Made by a program: the position numbers and the translations under genes. Below are positions 62,180 to 64,000 of a DNA stretch of 64,000 nt, piece by piece. Position 1 is the first letter of the stretch. Every line of letters begins with the position of its first letter. Source of the DNA: UBA1715 sp964346725. Its GTDB lineage: Bacteria > Bacteroidota > Bacteroidia > Bacteroidales > UBA1715. The stretch is from assembly GCA_964346725.1 (NCBI GenBank), contig CAYFVM010000002.1, positions 62,001 through 126,000 on the forward strand, written 5' to 3'. Under the pieces are notes generated by a model, which ran no database searches, had not been told where the DNA came from, and was given only the letters and a program-made list of their open reading frames with translations.

Positions 62180-62772
62180 TCTTCTTCGCTGTTTGGTAGG
62201 TTTTCTCCTTCAAAAGAAATAACTCCGGTTACTTTTTTTACTTGCCAATCATTAAATTGGTCATCTGATTTGAATCCTTCTCCGTATATGATATCATCGG
62301 GGGTAGAGACTTGTACTTTTTTGTCGGAGTATATTATACCTTCTTTTTGATTCCATACAAGGTATTCGGTATAAATTGTTTCCCCGTCTTTTTTGTTTTT
62401 AGCAACAACATTCCCTCTAGCTTCCCATATATTCCTATTTTCATAGTTGATGGCATAGTTTGCCGAAATCATTGTGAGCGTGTCAGATTCTGGTGTGAAC
62501 TGGGCTACACTAATACCTTCCGGAAATTCCATAATAGATTCTTCTGCTTCGTCATTGGTCTTTTTCTTAAGCATACTTGGAGTAGAAATTGCGATGACAA
62601 TGTTGCCATATTCCGCCTGCGTAAAGTGTATGTCTTTCCCCAATAGTTCCGGTAATTTCTCTAATTCCGAAACTTTTATGACATTTTTTATATCGTTCTT
62701 ACAAGAAAAAAGCAGTATGATAGACAAGGTTGCTATCATACTGCTTTTAATGTTTTTTGCTATTAGTCCCAC
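62176..62772 (-). CDS. lptC: LptC, LPS transport periplasmic protein
   Basis: A 198-residue component of the LPS export bridge. The N-terminus ends in the lipobox-like LLFSC, so it may be lipid-anchored, and is followed by KNDIKNVIKVSELEKLP. The body is the OstA/LptC beta-jellyroll (LTMISANYAINYENRNIWEARGNVVAKNKKDGE, YTEYLVWNQKEGIIYSDKKVQV). The start is GTG 62772, sharing one base with the TAG stop of the TPR gene; an internal ATG at 62739 is possible. A terminator-like hairpin lies inside the first codons. It overlaps the next small gene by 4 nt. Confidence 0.85.
   Translation of the reverse strand: MGLIAKNIKSSMIATLSIILLFSCKNDIKNVIKVSELEKLPELLGKDIHFTQAEYGNIVIAISTPSMLKKKTNDEAEESIMEFPEGISVAQFTPESDTLTMISANYAINYENRNIWEARGNVVAKNKKDGETIYTEYLVWNQKEGIIYSDKKVQVSTPDDIIYGEGFKSDDQFNDWQVKKVTGVISFEGENLPNSEEE
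62706..62748 (-). terminator. Terminator-like hairpin inside the start of lptC
   Basis: Bases 62708-62723 and 62733-62748 form a perfect 16-bp stem with a 9-nt loop. On the minus strand the stem ends in six Ts (62706-62711). It begins 24 nt after the TPR stop codon and lies within lptC codons ~9-23, which encode the signal-sequence region. It could act as an attenuator. Confidence 0.8.
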
Positions 62773-64000
62773 TATTTTACTTTAGCAGTTGTAGTTGCAT
62801 TTATCCAGCATCCTACAGTTTGTGTTGAACCTTCTGTAACGTTGTATCCAAATAAGGCCTCTACATCTGGGAAATGTGATTTGTAGCTTGCTGCATTGTT
62901 ATTCGCTTGTGAAGAAATAGAAGGATCTACTGCCTTTGCTTTCATACACATATCGTATGCTAACCAATAGATTTTCCATTTTTCTAAGTCAGGGAATTCT
63001 GCTCCAGAAGAGCAACTATTTACACTTTCGGCATATTTGTTTGCTATAACAAGATATGCATTCCCAAGTTTTGAATTGAGCGAAAGAGCTTTGTTTGCAT
63101 ATGAAACAGCAGTTGAGCCATATGAATTTACAGCCATTTTATAGTATATAACAGCTTTTACAGAATTATCTGTTTCCATATCCAGGGCTTGTTTATAGTA
63201 TTCTATAGCTTTGACTTTCTGATTTTTTGCAGCATACATATCGCCAATTGCACGTTTTGATTGAGCAGATGGTTCTAGTTTATCAAGTTCTACTGCTGCT
63301 TTGAAATAAAGCTCTGTAGATGCGCATTTGTCACCCATTGAATTTGTAATCTTTTTTAGCAAGTCAATATCGGTTGGGTTTGCATTGAATTGTGGCTCAA
63401 ATAATGCAATTAAGTCATCGCATGTGGGATTCAGAGTAATGAATAAATTATCAATATATTCTTTTTGTGCTTTGAAGTCAGCTGAATATTTATCATTTTT
63501 TGCAATTCGCATAGCAAAAACGTCAGAAATCTTTTGGTAAAGAAATATAGCTTCAGCTTTTGGTAATGACTGGTCTTGGTATTTAGATACTGCCGTTAAA
63601 AAACAATAAACCATTGTTTTTAAATCGGATTTATTACCCATGCTGTCAAATGATTTGCGACAATATTCATATGCTTCGCTATATTTATTAGGAGATAGTA
63701 CGTAAAGATCCGATCCTTTTAAACCAATGTATCTAGATTCTTCACCATAGTATTGAATACGTCTGTCATAAATCATCATGACGGTATCAATATACGCTTG
63801 TTTTTTTACAGCGTCTTTTTCACTTCGTGCCAATGCAGAATACATGTTTGTTCCGTTAGGGTAGTACATGTTTTTAGATGCTTGAGGGCAGCTAAAGAAT
63901 ACTTTTCGCCAAGCATTGAATGTTTCCTTGGTGAATGCCCCTGTTTTTGATTCATTTGTGTAGCGCAGTTGGTAGATGGTGAGATTTGCTGCACATGCAG
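62772..64000 (-). CDS. TPR-repeat protein, 5' end outside the window
   Basis: The frame is open to the right edge, so the gene begins beyond 64000; the ATG at 63869 is internal. The visible ~409 residues contain a WRKVFFSCPQASKNMYYPNG segment, then repeated helix pairs of TPR type (AIGDMYAAKNQKVKAIEYYKQALDM, KAVIYYKMAVNSYGSTAVSYANKALSLN, KLGNAYLVIANKYAESV) and end with GYNVTEGSTQTVGCWINA. Similar secreted or periplasmic TPR proteins precede lptC in other Bacteroidota. Function is unknown; an envelope scaffolding role is likely. Confidence 0.82.
   Translation of the reverse strand, partial: ACAANLTIYQLRYTNESKTGAFTKETFNAWRKVFFSCPQASKNMYYPNGTNMYSALARSEKDAVKKQAYIDTVMMIYDRRIQYYGEESRYIGLKGSDLYVLSPNKYSEAYEYCRKSFDSMGNKSDLKTMVYCFLTAVSKYQDQSLPKAEAIFLYQKISDVFAMRIAKNDKYSADFKAQKEYIDNLFITLNPTCDDLIALFEPQFNANPTDIDLLKKITNSMGDKCASTELYFKAAVELDKLEPSAQSKRAIGDMYAAKNQKVKAIEYYKQALDMETDNSVKAVIYYKMAVNSYGSTAVSYANKALSLNSKLGNAYLVIANKYAESVNSCSSGAEFPDLEKWKIYWLAYDMCMKAKAVDPSISSQANNNAASYKSHFPDVEALFGYNVTEGSTQTVGCWINATTTAKVK

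Noticed and set aside
1..64000. tRNA, rRNA, CRISPR, insertion sequence or prophage
   Set aside because: No cloverleaf, repeat-spacer array, transposase or phage gene was found on either strand.

Overview
The window is an AT-rich chromosomal segment from a member of the Bacteroidota, most likely the order Bacteroidales. The evidence is threefold. Several genes are preceded by the Bacteroidota -7 promoter box TAnnTTTG, three of them with a TTTG element exactly 18 nt upstream. There are several type IX secretion (T9SS) genes: porT, a PorP/SprF protein, two PorE-like proteins, a PKD adhesin with a type B sorting domain and a GldN-like lipoprotein. Many lipoproteins have typical Bacteroidota lipoboxes. 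The sequence is a draft assembly: a run of 100 Ns inside murC is flanked by a 55-base duplication.

Layout. (1) Positions 1-9275 hold the end of the dcw cluster (mraY partial, murD, ftsW, murG, murC, ftsQ, ftsA, ftsZ) on the + strand, closed by an intrinsic terminator. (2) 9300-15732 hold a MOP-family flippase, a minus-strand pair of two apparently degenerate enzymes (a class IV aminotransferase-like protein without the catalytic Lys and a ProB-like protein without kinase motifs), then a PgpH-type HD phosphodiesterase, a metallo-hydrolase and gmhB. (3) 15753-18990 is a minus-strand unit: a DapF-fold epimerase with one catalytic Cys replaced, an Ldh2-family dehydrogenase and a membrane protein. 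(4) 19127-22967 hold menG/ubiE, porT, a COG2509 flavoprotein with an apparent N-terminal frameshift, and a FISUMP-type lipoprotein. (5) 22989-27731 hold a TrmH-family methyltransferase, metF, an ABC-F ATPase, an HD hydrolase and a PII-like gene. (6) 27734-33334 is an RND efflux operon, transcribed tolC-like, adaptor, pump, then PII-like. (7) 33535-43926 is a T9SS surface cassette. (8) 44007-45963 pair a secreted GH27 alpha-galactosidase with a Nudix-like regulator. (9) 45975-53677 is a minus-strand series: HAD, class I amidotransferase, proB, ligA, dprA, GldN-like lipoprotein, small barrel and membrane protein. (10) 53722-64000 hold ychF, a TRIC-type channel, rpmE2, a MORN protein, rng, a 29-residue mS38-like protein, HU, a lipoprotein, PpiD, a small membrane protein, lptC and a 5'-truncated TPR gene.

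Themes. Cell-wall synthesis and division, envelope biogenesis (PpiD, LptC, GmhB, flippase), T9SS export and multidrug efflux dominate. The points most worth a second look are the pair of degenerate metabolic enzymes, the DapF-like/Ldh2 pair with a Cys-to-Ser change, a terminator-like hairpin inside the start of lptC, the A7 frameshift in the COG2509 gene, and the tandem PorE-like genes beside a type B T9SS adhesin. I found no tRNA, rRNA, CRISPR array, insertion sequence or phage, and no gene-free stretch above 300 bases.
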